Source: Burkholderiales bacterium (lineage in GTDB: Bacteria > Pseudomonadota > Gammaproteobacteria > Burkholderiales > Casimicrobiaceae). From it: a stretch of DNA of 37,670 bases. The stretch's first letter is position 1. Each line of letters opens with the position of its first letter. A program made the translations under genes and the position numbers. Shown one piece after another: positions 37,419 through 37,670 of this stretch. The stretch is taken from positions 1 to 37,670 of the forward strand of contig JAISYH010000045.1 in the NCBI GenBank assembly GCA_031270015.1. The letters run 5' to 3'. The notes below the pieces were generated by a model that worked only from the letters and a program-made list of their open reading frames with translations, was not told the DNA's origin and made no database searches.

Positions 37419-37670
37419 CCTTTGCTGTTAGCTGTTGTGTTAGATTAGGTTATTGAGGTTTTTAGGATTAATGGCTGATGGTAGTTCTTTAAGAATGAGG
37501 CAATTGATAGGTGTGGGCGCTGCTGGTTCATAACCATGAAGGTGGTTATGGAGTTTTATAGGAAAAGCAGGGCTCACACGAAAGAAGTATGCAAGTGCGG
37601 TTCTGGTTGATAGAGATTGACTGGAATCGATCCTTGATGGATTTCGAGAGAGTTTTAGGATTAGAGTGAA
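37419..37670 (+). other. Ribosomal RNA operon leader (16S gene expected beyond the right edge)
   Basis: The leader contains GTTCTTTAAGAATG (37483-37496), close to boxA of rRNA antitermination, and then GTGTGGGCGC (37511-37520), which is common in proteobacterial rRNA leaders and spacers. GTGTGGGCGCTGC (37511-37523) pairs with GCAGGGCTCACAC (37567-37579) with one mismatch and one G-U. It encloses a second hairpin (CATAACC 37529-37535 with GGTTATG 37544-37550). No 16S sequence is seen, and the window stops at GATTAGAGTGAA. A spacer before 23S would normally lack such a promoter, so I favour the 5' leader. Confidence 0.6.
37483..37496 (+). promoter_or_regulatory. boxA-like antitermination site
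   Basis: GTTCTTTAAGAATG is near the boxA core (TGCTCTTTAACA) bound by NusB and S10 in rRNA antitermination. It lies about 70 bases after the predicted transcript start, which is a usual distance. Confidence 0.55.

Overview
The window (37,670 bases, roughly half G+C with A+T-rich gaps) looks like chromosomal DNA of a betaproteobacterium. I infer this from the gshB / mannose-type EIIA / HPr / enzyme I cluster, argB followed by slmA, a complete nine-gene F1Fo ATP synthase operon, the rplM-rpsI pair, and a ribosomal RNA leader with a boxA-like sequence at the right edge. I cannot name a genus from sequence alone.

Layout. The left edge (1-445) holds the end of an IS3-type insertion sequence and a short A+T-rich ORF it probably truncates. 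Bases 547-3004 (minus) carry ychF, pth and rplY. Bases 3369-6632 (plus) form a tight four-gene unit: a twin-arginine-signal DUF362 protein, then larB, larC and larE of nickel-pincer nucleotide (NPN) cofactor synthesis. Bases 6894-13952 are the atp operon, from its own promoter to a strong terminator. Then come dapF, a DUF484 gene, a parB without parA, and a yecH-like gene (14135-16846). Bases 17025-21202 (minus) read pepE, gshB, EIIA, HPr, ptsI. argB and slmA follow on plus.

Bases 23031-23575 hold a decayed gene for an exported protein with a C-terminal sorting tail. Next are a divergent pirin / LysR pair, then a surface- or protein-glycosylation block (25743-32389): a SAM methyltransferase, a GT2-GT4 fusion glycosyltransferase, and a very large TPR/GT41 (SPINDLY/OGT-type) glycosyltransferase. 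The right part has rpsI-rplM (minus), trmJ, a Dps-type ferritin, comM, an orphan Phd-like/XRE regulator, and a sigma-70 promoter with a structured leader that most likely precedes a 16S rRNA gene just outside the window.

The most exciting candidate is the DUF362-larBCE unit. The DUF362 protein carries histidines and a lysine at spacings that match the nickel- and pincer-binding residues of lactate racemase LarA, and a Tat signal that would let a cofactor-loaded folded protein be exported. The window has no larA, and larC lacks its usual C-terminal half. This suggests an exported NPN-dependent enzyme of a new family with a reduced cofactor pathway. A second notable object is the GT41 enzyme, which appears to contain a degenerate second copy of its own catalytic N-lobe between two TPR blocks.
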